Source: Lysobacter sp. HDW10 (lineage in GTDB: Bacteria > Pseudomonadota > Gammaproteobacteria > Xanthomonadales > Xanthomonadaceae). Taken from it: a DNA stretch of 64,000 bases. The position numbers and the translations under genes are program-made. The notes beneath the pieces were generated by a model, which was not told the DNA's origin, searched no databases, and was given only the letters and a program-made list of their open reading frames with translations. This document shows, piece after piece, positions 45,441 to 53,132 of this stretch (position 1 is its first letter; every line of letters begins with the position of its first letter). The stretch spans positions 1,108,885 to 1,172,884 of the forward strand of contig NZ_CP049864.1 in assembly GCF_011300685.1 (NCBI RefSeq), given 5' to 3'.

Positions 45441-46912
45441 TGCAAGTTCTTCGACGCACGCGCATTCTCGCCACATTGGGCCCCGCCACCGATGCGCCCG
45501 GCGTCTTGGAAGACTTGCTCAACGCAGGCGTTGATTGTGTTCGACTGAACTTCTCACACGGTGATCCCAGCGAACAAATCGCGCGCGCCGAACGTGTGCG
45601 TGCCGCGTCGAAAGCGGTTGGACGTGAAACCGGCATTCTGGCGGATTTGCCCGGCCCAAAAATTCGCGTAGAACGCTTTGAAAACGACCGCGTCGAACTT
45701 GTCGCAGGTCAGCGTTTTGATCTGCTGGCGGAAGCTGATGCCCCTTTGGGCAACACGCAGTTTGTTGGCGTCAGCTATCTCGGCTTGCCGAACGATCTCA
45801 ATGCAGGCGATGTGTTGTTGCTCGATGACGGCATGGTGCAGTTGCAAGTGGAGGCCATTGAAGGCCAACGCATCATTACGCGCGTGCTGAACACATCCGT
45901 GCTGTCAAACAAAAAGGGTCTCAACAAGCTGGGCGGCGGATTGTCGCTCGGGGCCGTCACAGAACGTGATCGTGAACTGATTGCCATCGCTGCGAGTATC
46001 GGCGTGGACTTCATTGCAGTCAGTTTCTGCCGCAATGCCGAAGACATGGAAGAAGCGCGTTCCGTGGCGCGTGCGCATGGAAGCCAAGCTGCCCTGGTGG
46101 CGAAGATCGAACGCGCTGAAGCCATTACCAATCTCGGTGAAATCATCGCTGCAAGCGATGTTGTCATGGTGGCACGCGGTGACTTAGGCGTGGAAATCGG
46201 TGATGCCGCCTTGCCTGGCTTGCAAAAGCGCATCATCAAAGAATCATTGGCACAAGATCGAATCGTCATCACGGCCACGCAAATGCTGCAGTCGATGGTA
46301 GACAGTCCGTTGCCTACGCGTGCTGAAGTTTTGGACGTGGCGAACGCTGTCATCGACGGCAGTGATGCCGTGATGTTGTCGCAGGAAACGGCCGCAGGAA
46401 AATGGCCGGTGGAGGCCGTTGCAGCCATGGCGCGCATTTGCGTCGGTGCTGAAGAAAATCTGGAAGTTGACGCTGATTACACCTCGGCAAAGCGCGGTTT
46501 GGATCGTGCGGATCAGGCCATCGCCATGGCAGCCATGTTCCTCACTGAACACATCGGCGTGGGCGCCATCGTTGCCTTGACGGAAAGTGGGGGCACGGCG
46601 CGCTTCCTGTCGCGATTCCGTTCACGCGTGCCGATCTTCGCGTTCTCAAATCACGCAGACGCGCGTCGGCGTATGCGCCTGATGCGTGATGTCTTTCCGG
46701 TGGCCTTGGATACAAGCGGTTTGCAGCCAAGAGAGGCCGCACGTAGCGCGATCAAATATTTGTTTGATCAAGGTGCGCTGGAGGTGGGCGAGCGCTTGGT
46801 GTTCACCAGTGGCGAGGCCATGGAGCAGTTGGGTGCCACCAACACCTTGCGACTTCTGGTCGTCGATGAAGCAGGCAATGCTGCCGGTTTGGGTGATTTG
46901 TCACAGACTTAA
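45440..46912 (+). CDS. pyk: Pyruvate kinase
   Basis: 490 residues. Conserved RTRILATLGPATD, VRLNFSHGDPSEQIAR, DLPGPKIRVERF, the active-site signature AALVAKIERAEAI, MVARGDLGVEIG, VITATQMLQSM and SDAVMLSQETAAGKWPVEAV. Starts within the pgk stop, so pgk-pyk are coupled. The allosteric C-terminal domain is complete (ALTESGGTARFLSRFRSRVPIFAFSNH). No clear terminator follows it. Confidence 0.97.
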   Translation: MQVLRRTRILATLGPATDAPGVLEDLLNAGVDCVRLNFSHGDPSEQIARAERVRAASKAVGRETGILADLPGPKIRVERFENDRVELVAGQRFDLLAEADAPLGNTQFVGVSYLGLPNDLNAGDVLLLDDGMVQLQVEAIEGQRIITRVLNTSVLSNKKGLNKLGGGLSLGAVTERDRELIAIAASIGVDFIAVSFCRNAEDMEEARSVARAHGSQAALVAKIERAEAITNLGEIIAASDVVMVARGDLGVEIGDAALPGLQKRIIKESLAQDRIVITATQMLQSMVDSPLPTRAEVLDVANAVIDGSDAVMLSQETAAGKWPVEAVAAMARICVGAEENLEVDADYTSAKRGLDRADQAIAMAAMFLTEHIGVGAIVALTESGGTARFLSRFRSRVPIFAFSNHADARRRMRLMRDVFPVALDTSGLQPREAARSAIKYLFDQGALEVGERLVFTSGEAMEQLGATNTLRLLVVDEAGNAAGLGDLSQT

Positions 46913-47002
46913 TGCGTCATCGAATAGGCGGGTAGAGCACACGCGCTTTTGCACAATTCCGCGTATATTCGGGGGGATTGGCAAAGCGCGGATGGTGACT
47001 AT

Positions 47003-47614
47003 ATGAAGTGGCTTGCAGTTCTGATGTTGGGGTGTGCACCGGTCGTCGGCGTGTGCGCAGATTCAAAAGGGGTGCATTTGTACGACGAGGGCGCGTTAGG
47101 TCTTGACTACAACGTCGCACCCGGTACAAAAATTGTCTCGCCAAGTTATCCATTCGCGGCAGCCGGCAGCGGCGACAACGTCTGTATTTCCTTGGCGTAT
47201 CGCGTGCAGCCTGATGGGCAAGCACGTGGATTTGCTGTCTTGAACAATTGGACGAGCAATACCAGCGCCGCGCGCAGCAATGATGCCTATCTAGACCCCT
47301 ATGCACGCGCTGCCGCAGAAGCAGTGAGTCATTGGCATTTCGTCCCGAAGGTGAGTACGTCGACCGGTAAACAAGATGCCGCGGTTTCGATTGCAACGTT
47401 TGCCTTCAAGGGTGCTAAGGGCGGCGATAACATCCAGCAAATTCGCGCGCGTTGCAAAGTCGACAATCTTGCTGCGTATGAAGGTCGATTGCGGCGCATG
47501 GGTGCAATGGACCCTGACATGAACAAGTCCAATTATTTGGGAAACATCGAACGCGAATGGCGTGAGAACAATCGCTTCGTGTTTGATTACCCGTTGGATC
47601 ACTTCCAACGCTGA
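47003..47614 (+). CDS. Secreted TonB-C-like protein, paralogue 1 of 3
   Basis: 203 residues. Signal peptide MKWLAVLMLGCAPVVGVCA; start at 47003 for that reason (18 upstream codons in frame do not belong). The mature domain SGDNVCISLAYRVQPDGQARGFAVLNNWTSN, DPYARAAAEAVSHWHFVPK resembles the TonB C-terminal fold (variable strand, PDG turn, A-AAL-xW-F-P). No membrane anchor or Pro-rich arm. Shares VAPGxxxxxPxYP and CxxL/IxYRVQPDGxxxDF with the next two genes. Function unknown. Confidence 0.72.
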   Translation: MKWLAVLMLGCAPVVGVCADSKGVHLYDEGALGLDYNVAPGTKIVSPSYPFAAAGSGDNVCISLAYRVQPDGQARGFAVLNNWTSNTSAARSNDAYLDPYARAAAEAVSHWHFVPKVSTSTGKQDAAVSIATFAFKGAKGGDNIQQIRARCKVDNLAAYEGRLRRMGAMDPDMNKSNYLGNIEREWRENNRFVFDYPLDHFQR

Positions 47615-47660
47615 TCTGGATGACACGTTTTAGAACAACCATCGAACACAAGGGCAACTC

Positions 47661-48248
47661 ATGAAAAAAATGAATCTGATTGGTATCGCGTGCTTCTTGG
47701 CGGCAGCGACAGCAAGTGCACAGAATGACCGCAACGTGCGCGTTGTAAATGAAGGCGGGATCCGAGATGCATGGACTTTGGCGCCGGGTCAAACCTTAGC
47801 TGCTCCGGGATATCCAGAGGCGTATGCGCAGCGTGGCGATAATGTGTGCGTAGCGATTGGCTATCGCGTACAGCCAAATGGTCAAACGAGCGATTTCACG
47901 ACCCTGCAGACGTGGACAAGCAGCGCAGGTGGCGTAGAACCTGAGTCGGGCTATTTCGATACGTTTGGTCAAGCGGCGGTCGCAGCGTTGAGCCAGTGGA
48001 AATTCACGCCCAAATCCGGCGTTTCTAAACCGCAACCCGTGGACACCGTCGCAACGATTACCTTCATGAGCCAAAAGTCGGCCATGGATTCAAAAACCTT
48101 GCGGAGCCGTTGCGCAGTCTCTGACCTTGAAGCCGCCATTGAAAAAGCACGCGAGAAGGTGTCAGACGACAAAAGCTTGAACCACAAATTGCTTGAACGA
48201 AAGATGGTCGATCAAAGTCGCTCGGAGCGCGTTCGCACGCCGAGATAA
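47661..48248 (+). CDS. Secreted TonB-C-like protein, paralogue 2 of 3
   Basis: 195 residues, same organisation: signal peptide (MNLIGIACFLAAATASAQ), VVNEGGIRDAWTLAPGQTLAAPGYPEAYAQRGDNVCVAIGYRVQPNGQTSDF, then AAVAALSQWKFTPK and a charged C-terminal helix. A conserved Cys pair (VCVAIGY and SRCAVSDL) may form a disulphide. 46 bases after the first paralogue, so the three genes are probably cotranscribed. Confidence 0.72.
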   Translation: MKKMNLIGIACFLAAATASAQNDRNVRVVNEGGIRDAWTLAPGQTLAAPGYPEAYAQRGDNVCVAIGYRVQPNGQTSDFTTLQTWTSSAGGVEPESGYFDTFGQAAVAALSQWKFTPKSGVSKPQPVDTVATITFMSQKSAMDSKTLRSRCAVSDLEAAIEKAREKVSDDKSLNHKLLERKMVDQSRSERVRTPR

Positions 48249-48272
48249 GGGCCACGTCAGGGAGACATTTCT

Positions 48273-48911
48273 ATGCGCTTCGCTCATCTCACTGTTTGTT
48301 TGACTTGTGTCCTTTCGACGGTATCTGTCGCGCAAACCACAGCGACAAAAGTTGCGAATGAAGGTGAAATCAGCCGTGACTGGGATGTCGCTCCGGGTCA
48401 TGCCTTGAGTGCCCCCGGATATCCGGCGGAAGCGCAAGGCATGGGTGACAGTGTGTGTGTTGCGTTGGGCTATCGCATTCAACCCGATGGGTCGACCAGT
48501 GACTTCGCGGTCATTCACAACTGGACGAGCAACAACAAAGCAGCCAATCAAAACGTTGAGTATTTGGATCCGTATGCGCGTGCAGCGTCACTTGCAGTGA
48601 GCACGTGGCGCTTTGCACCTAAGCCGGGCGTAACGCAGGCGGTGCCCGTGGACACCGTTGCGACGTTTGCGTTCAAGGGCAAGCGAAGCGGTGAGAGTCT
48701 CGCGGCAATTCGAGCGCACTGCGCACTAAATGATGTCGCTGCAGCCTTAAAAGAACGACGTGATGCACTGGCTGGAGATCAACAAGCCGTTCGAACGCGA
48801 TTGGATCGCATGTACCAAGAGCAGGCACGCGAAGAGCGTCGCTCGGCCGCAGAAAAGCGCGCGTTGAGCTCAGGTGCTTACCACCCCAATGCTGCGAGCA
48901 AAGGCTATTGA
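48273..48911 (+). CDS. Secreted TonB-C-like protein, paralogue 3 of 3
   Basis: 212 residues. Signal peptide ending SVAQ, then VANEGEISRDWDVAPGHALSAPGYPAEAQGMGDSVCVALGYRIQPDGSTSDFAVIHNWTSNNKAANQNVEYLDPYARAASLAVSTWRFAPKPG and a longer Arg/Glu/Ala-rich C-terminal helix. Most similar to paralogue 2 in the N-terminal part and to paralogue 1 around WTSN and DPYARAA. AGGGAG precedes the ATG. Confidence 0.72.
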   Translation: MRFAHLTVCLTCVLSTVSVAQTTATKVANEGEISRDWDVAPGHALSAPGYPAEAQGMGDSVCVALGYRIQPDGSTSDFAVIHNWTSNNKAANQNVEYLDPYARAASLAVSTWRFAPKPGVTQAVPVDTVATFAFKGKRSGESLAAIRAHCALNDVAAALKERRDALAGDQQAVRTRLDRMYQEQAREERRSAAEKRALSSGAYHPNAASKGY

Positions 48912-48969
48912 GTTTTGGCCAACGCGCGTTGACGGCTGAAATCATGATGTGCCGTGGCAAAATGCGGCC

Positions 48970-49851
48970 ATGGTAGATTTGAAACTCGTTCTGTTTCGCT
49001 GGTTTGCGCGTCGCTTTGCACGGATGAGCGCATCTGCACGTTTGAGGTGGGCACAGCGCCTTATGCCCGTCATCAAACCACTGATTAAAAAACGCCGAAA
49101 GATCATGGCGCGCAACATTGCGCTCTGTTTTCCGGAGATGACCGCTGCAGAGCGCGAGACACTGTTGAATGCCAGCTTGGTGGCGAATGCGAAAGGTGTT
49201 CTAGATGGCTTGCACGCATGGTATGCGCCAACGTTTGATATTGAAGACAACTATCGCCTAGTCGGTGAAGCGCATCTTTTGGCCGCATTTGGAAAGGGCG
49301 AGGGCGTCGTCGTTTTGTGTGCGCACTATCCTGGCGGCGAGCAGCATATGCGCATGGTGAGGCAGTTGTCGGGGGTGTCGATCTTGCCGATGGTGCGTGC
49401 CTTTAGGAACATAGCCCTGGACGACGAAGTCAACGCACAACGGACACAGCATTTGGGCGGCGTCATCGCACGCGATGATGTCCGCGGATTTACCGCTGCC
49501 GTTCGCCGTGGCGACGGCACTTTTTATGCGCCTGACGTCAATGTCAGGACACGAAATGTGTTTGTGCCATTTTTTGGTGTGCAGGCCTCTACGTTGGATT
49601 CCATGTCTGTCATCCTTCGGCGCGCAGGGGGCGCGGTGATACCTGGTTGGGCCAAGCCGCTCCCGGATGGGCGCTATGAAGTGACCTTTGAGTCACCTTG
49701 GGCAGACTTTCCGTCAAAGGACGGCGCAGCAGATGCCTTGCGGTTTACGCAATGGGTTGAAAGCAAGCTGCGGGAATGTCCTGAGGCCTACGACTGGGGC
49801 ACCAAACGCTTCAAGACACGCCCGAGTGGCGAGGTCGATTTGTACGCCTAA
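48970..49851 (+). CDS. LpxL/LpxM-type acyltransferase
   Basis: 293-residue lysophospholipid/lipid A acyltransferase family (Lauroyl/HtrB). The catalytic HX4E motif is at residues 119-124 (HYPGGE, in VVVLCAHYPGGEQHM); further conserved blocks are RDDVRGFTAAVRRGDGTFYAPDVN and DWGTKRFKTRP at the end. The usual N-terminal membrane anchor is short, here only a mildly hydrophobic amphipathic start (LVLFRWFARRFARM). The start at 48970 (MVDLK) is preferred over 48949. Acyl chain and acceptor are not predicted; lipid A late acylation is most likely. Confidence 0.87.
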   Translation: MVDLKLVLFRWFARRFARMSASARLRWAQRLMPVIKPLIKKRRKIMARNIALCFPEMTAAERETLLNASLVANAKGVLDGLHAWYAPTFDIEDNYRLVGEAHLLAAFGKGEGVVVLCAHYPGGEQHMRMVRQLSGVSILPMVRAFRNIALDDEVNAQRTQHLGGVIARDDVRGFTAAVRRGDGTFYAPDVNVRTRNVFVPFFGVQASTLDSMSVILRRAGGAVIPGWAKPLPDGRYEVTFESPWADFPSKDGAADALRFTQWVESKLRECPEAYDWGTKRFKTRPSGEVDLYA

Positions 49852-49856
49852 CGGGC

Positions 49857-49862
49857 TATAAT
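49857..49862 (+). promoter_or_regulatory. -10 box of the class I aldolase gene
   Basis: Perfect TATAAT (49857-49862), just after the acyltransferase stop, with start expected near 49869. The -35 region (within the acyltransferase 3' end) is a weak match. Confidence 0.45.
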
Positions 49863-49895
49863 AGGCGGTTGAACTCACCCTCCTGTAGGACGCTT

Positions 49896-50900
49896 ATGAG
49901 CATTGAACAGCTTTCTGAAATCGCACGTGCCATGGTGGCACCGGGCAAGGGCATCATTGCCATCGACGAATCCTCGGCCACCTGCCAAAAGCGCTTCGAC
50001 GGCGTGGGCATTGAGTGCACCGAAGAAAACCGTCGCGCCTACCGCGAGCTCTTGCTGACCACCCCGAACGCAAACGAATATCTGTCGGGCGCGATCTTGT
50101 TTGACGAAACCTTGCGTCAATCCACCAAGGACGGCGTGCCGTTTGCCAAGTACATGTCCGACAACGGCATGATCCCGGGCATCAAAGTGGACAAGGGCAC
50201 CCATCCGCTCGCCGGCTTCCCGGGCGAAGTGATCACAGAAGGTTTGGACGGCCTGCGCGCACGTTTGCAGGAATACGCGAAGCTCGGTGCAAAGTTTGCC
50301 AAGTGGCGCGCTGTCATCACAATTTCTGAAGATGCGCCGTCAGGCACCTGCATCGAAGCCAACTGCCAAGCTTTGGCACGCTACGCGGCACTCTGCCAAG
50401 AAGCCGGCATCGTGCCGATGGTTGAGCCGGAAGTGTTGATGGATGGCGATCACGATATCGAAACCTGCTACGAAGTCACAGAAGTCACCCTGCGTACTTT
50501 GTTTGATGCGCTGTACCAACACAACGTTGCACTTGAAGGCACCATCCTGAAGGCCTCGATGGTTGTGCCGGGTAAGGATTGCCCGGACCAAGTCAGCGTT
50601 GAAGAAGTGGCTGAAGCCACGTTGATGTGTCTTAAGTCGACCGTACCGGCGATCTTGCCGGGCATCGTGTTCTTGTCGGGTGGTCAAAGCGACGAAGCAG
50701 CAACGGCGCACCTCGATGCAATGAATCGCATGGGTCCGAATCCTTGGCCACTATCGTTCTCTTACGGCCGCGCCATGCAACAAGCGGCATTGAAGTTGTG
50801 GTCGCAAGACATGACCGGCAACTGGTCGAAGGCACAAGACACCGTTTACGCGCGTGCGCGTGATAACGGCTTGGCTGCGCAAGGCAAGTGGGAAGGCTAA
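49896..50900 (+). CDS. Fructose-bisphosphate aldolase, class I
   Basis: 334 residues, Schiff-base type. Conserved: IAIDESSATCQKRFDGVGIE, SGAILFDETL, GIKVDKG, VPMVEPEVLMDGDHD and the catalytic Lys219 in EGTILKASMVVPGK, then FLSGGQSDEAA. The start at 49896 (MSIEQLSEIARAMVAPGKG) is set by homology; nine in-frame codons upstream run into the promoter. It splits or forms fructose-1,6-bisphosphate and sits close to gap, pgk and pyk, as in xanthomonads. Confidence 0.96.
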   Translation: MSIEQLSEIARAMVAPGKGIIAIDESSATCQKRFDGVGIECTEENRRAYRELLLTTPNANEYLSGAILFDETLRQSTKDGVPFAKYMSDNGMIPGIKVDKGTHPLAGFPGEVITEGLDGLRARLQEYAKLGAKFAKWRAVITISEDAPSGTCIEANCQALARYAALCQEAGIVPMVEPEVLMDGDHDIETCYEVTEVTLRTLFDALYQHNVALEGTILKASMVVPGKDCPDQVSVEEVAEATLMCLKSTVPAILPGIVFLSGGQSDEAATAHLDAMNRMGPNPWPLSFSYGRAMQQAALKLWSQDMTGNWSKAQDTVYARARDNGLAAQGKWEG

Positions 50901-50923
50901 TTCCCCAGCAATCGACGTAAAGA

Positions 50924-50949
50924 AAAACGCCGGCGAAAGCCGGCGTTTT
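50924..50949. terminator. Bidirectional terminator between aldolase and cysK
   Basis: Perfect 11-base stem AAAACGCCGGC (50924-50934) with GCCGGCGTTTT (50939-50949), GAAA loop. T run on the plus strand and A run on the other side, so it can end both the aldolase and the convergent cysK transcript. Confidence 0.88.
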
Positions 50950-50971
50950 CCGTTGCGGCATGACTCGAACT

Positions 50972-51925
50972 TTATTGCGATGCCAACCACGCATCGTCGG
51001 AGCCTTCTTCGACACCTTCAAACAGGAAGGTGGACAAATATCGCTCACCGGTATCGGGCAACATCGCCAAAATGACATCGCCCTTTGCAGCGGTCTCTGC
51101 CACTTTGAGTGCGGCGTTGACGGTTGCGCCGCTCGATAGGCCCACAAAGATGCCTTCTTCTGCGGCCAATCGACGTGCGGTGTCGCGCGCTTCAACATCT
51201 TCGATCTTCCACAGGTGATCGGTGACCTTGCGGTTCAAGACGTCGGGAATGAAGTCAGGTGTCCAGCCTTGGATCTTGTGCGGTGACCACGCCTCGCCTG
51301 AAAGCAAAGGCGCAACGGCCGGTTCGGCCGCGTGGATGCGGACGTCGGGCCGTGCGACCTTCAATACTTCACCCACGCCGGTCAGCGTGCCGCCCGTGCC
51401 CCAGCCTGTCACAAAGTGATTTAGGCGTCGGTCGCCGAAATCTCGCAAGATTTCCGCGGCTGTCGTGTTGCGGTGGTACGCCGGATTCGCTGGGTTGCCG
51501 AACTGATCTGCCAAAAACCAACCGTGTTGCTCGGCCAGTGCTTTGGCGCGCTTCACCATGCCGGTGCCGCGTTCTGCAGCGGCTGTCAAAATGACTTTGC
51601 CGCCATACGCGCGAATCAACTTTCGACGTTCAATAGAGAAGGTTTCAGTCATCACAGCAACGAAGCGATAGCCACGTGCCGCACATGCCATCGCAAGGGC
51701 CACACCGGTGTTGCCAGAGGTGGCCTCGATGACGGTATCGCCTGGTTTCAACAGGCCCTTACTTTCTGCATCCAACAAAATCGCGTGCGCAAGACGATCT
51801 TTGACCGAACCACCCGGGTTGAAAAACTCGGCCTTCACAAAAATCTCTATGCCTTCGGGTGCGATTCTGTTCAGGCGGATAATCGGCGTACGGCCGATGG
51901 TGTCCAAAACGTTGTCGTAAATCAC
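50972..51925 (-). CDS. cysK: Cysteine synthase A (O-acetylserine sulfhydrylase)
   Basis: 317 residues, PLP enzyme producing cysteine from O-acetylserine and sulfide. Conserved: IGRTPIIRLNRI, PLP Lys42 in NPGGSVKDR, EATSGNTGVALAMACAARGY (substrate loop TSGNTG) and WGTGGTLTGVGEVLK. Family length about 310. No further cysteine genes are adjacent. It could in principle be CysM or a cystathionine beta-synthase-like form, but the sequence fits CysK best. Confidence 0.92.
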   Translation of the reverse strand: MIYDNVLDTIGRTPIIRLNRIAPEGIEIFVKAEFFNPGGSVKDRLAHAILLDAESKGLLKPGDTVIEATSGNTGVALAMACAARGYRFVAVMTETFSIERRKLIRAYGGKVILTAAAERGTGMVKRAKALAEQHGWFLADQFGNPANPAYHRNTTAAEILRDFGDRRLNHFVTGWGTGGTLTGVGEVLKVARPDVRIHAAEPAVAPLLSGEAWSPHKIQGWTPDFIPDVLNRKVTDHLWKIEDVEARDTARRLAAEEGIFVGLSSGATVNAALKVAETAAKGDVILAMLPDTGERYLSTFLFEGVEEGSDDAWLASQ

Positions 51926-52043
51926 AGTCGGAGTCCATAGATGGGGGGATTTACCAGATTAAACGTCAACGTGTGACCTGTGTTGTGCGTTGATATGACT
52001 TGTGGCCTAAACCCGCGACACCCCCCGAGCTTAGAATTTGCAC

Positions 52044-53129
52044 ATGCAAACCAAATCACGTTGGCGATCACGCCGCATATTCATGTTTCTGACTGCGGCG
52101 CTGTTGGCTACTACCGTCACGGCATGCAAAAAATCCACCTCCGAAGGCCCAGGCAAGCGCGATTCTGCGCCGATAGGTGTCGTCTCGGAAACTGTCCGGG
52201 CACAGCCTTGGTTGGACACGCTGCAAGCGTTGGGGACCGTCAAAGCGCACGAATCCATCACCGTGACCGCGAAGGTGAGCGAAGTGGTGTCAGCGGTCCA
52301 CTTTGAGAGTGGTCAGTCGTTGCGCCGGGGTGCGCCCTTGGTCACCTTGACGGGTGAGCAGCAACGCACCGCATTGGCAGCCCTTGAGGCGCAAGCGGAC
52401 GATGCCGAAAAGAACTACCAACGCTTGGCCGCACTCGGCCAGCAACAATTGATTGCGCGTGCGACGATCGATGCGCAAAAGGCCTCGCGAGATGCGTTGC
52501 GCGCACAAGCAGCAACCATCCGCGCCAACTTGTCGGATCGTGTCATTCGCGCGCCGTTTGCCGGCGTCACAGGCTTGCGTGAAGTGAGTCCGGGCGCATT
52601 GGTCACGCCGGGCACGGTCATTACCACTTTGGATGATCTGTCCTCGGTGTATGTCGACTTCCCCGTGCCTGAAACCGAACTCTCAGGGCTGGGCGCTGGA
52701 CAAGCGGTAGAAGGTCGAACAGCGGGTTGGCCCGACCGTGTTTTCAACGGCACCGTCAGCGTGGTGGCGTCTCGTTTGGATGTTGCCTCACGCGCGGCGA
52801 CTGTGCGCGCAAACTTTCCCAATTCAGATCGTGCTTTGAAACCGGGCATGCTGGTGGAAGTGCGCGTGGCGCGCGGCGAACGCCCGGCGATTGTTGTGCC
52901 TGAAATTTCCGTGATGCAAGTCGGCGACGAAACCTATGTTTGGAAGGTGGTCGGTGGCGCCGCCGTGAAAGCACCGATTGTGGTTGGCGGCAGAATTCCC
53001 GGCAAAGTTCAAGTGAAAGAAGGTATCGAAGCCGGCGACACAATCGTTGTAGAAGGTGTGGGCAAACTGAAAGCGGGCGCAAAGGTGCGCGAAGCCGGTC
53101 AGCCGGCCGCAAACCCGCAGGCACGCTAA
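52044..53129 (+). CDS. RND efflux periplasmic adaptor (membrane fusion protein)
   Basis: 361 residues. The N-terminal signal with lipobox-like VTAC (Cys near 30) suggests a lipoprotein. HlyD/AcrA-type organisation follows: barrel-sandwich hybrid GTVKAHESITVTAKVSEVVSAVHFESGQSLRRGAPLV, coiled coil (ALAALEAQADDAEKNYQRLAALGQQQLIARATID), beta-barrel and membrane-proximal domain ending VVEGVGKLKAGAKV. Start at 52044; a TTG two codons before is possible. Couples the RND pump encoded next to an unlinked outer-membrane channel. Confidence 0.93.
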   Translation: MQTKSRWRSRRIFMFLTAALLATTVTACKKSTSEGPGKRDSAPIGVVSETVRAQPWLDTLQALGTVKAHESITVTAKVSEVVSAVHFESGQSLRRGAPLVTLTGEQQRTALAALEAQADDAEKNYQRLAALGQQQLIARATIDAQKASRDALRAQAATIRANLSDRVIRAPFAGVTGLREVSPGALVTPGTVITTLDDLSSVYVDFPVPETELSGLGAGQAVEGRTAGWPDRVFNGTVSVVASRLDVASRAATVRANFPNSDRALKPGMLVEVRVARGERPAIVVPEISVMQVGDETYVWKVVGGAAVKAPIVVGGRIPGKVQVKEGIEAGDTIVVEGVGKLKAGAKVREAGQPAANPQAR

Positions 53130-53132
53130 GCG

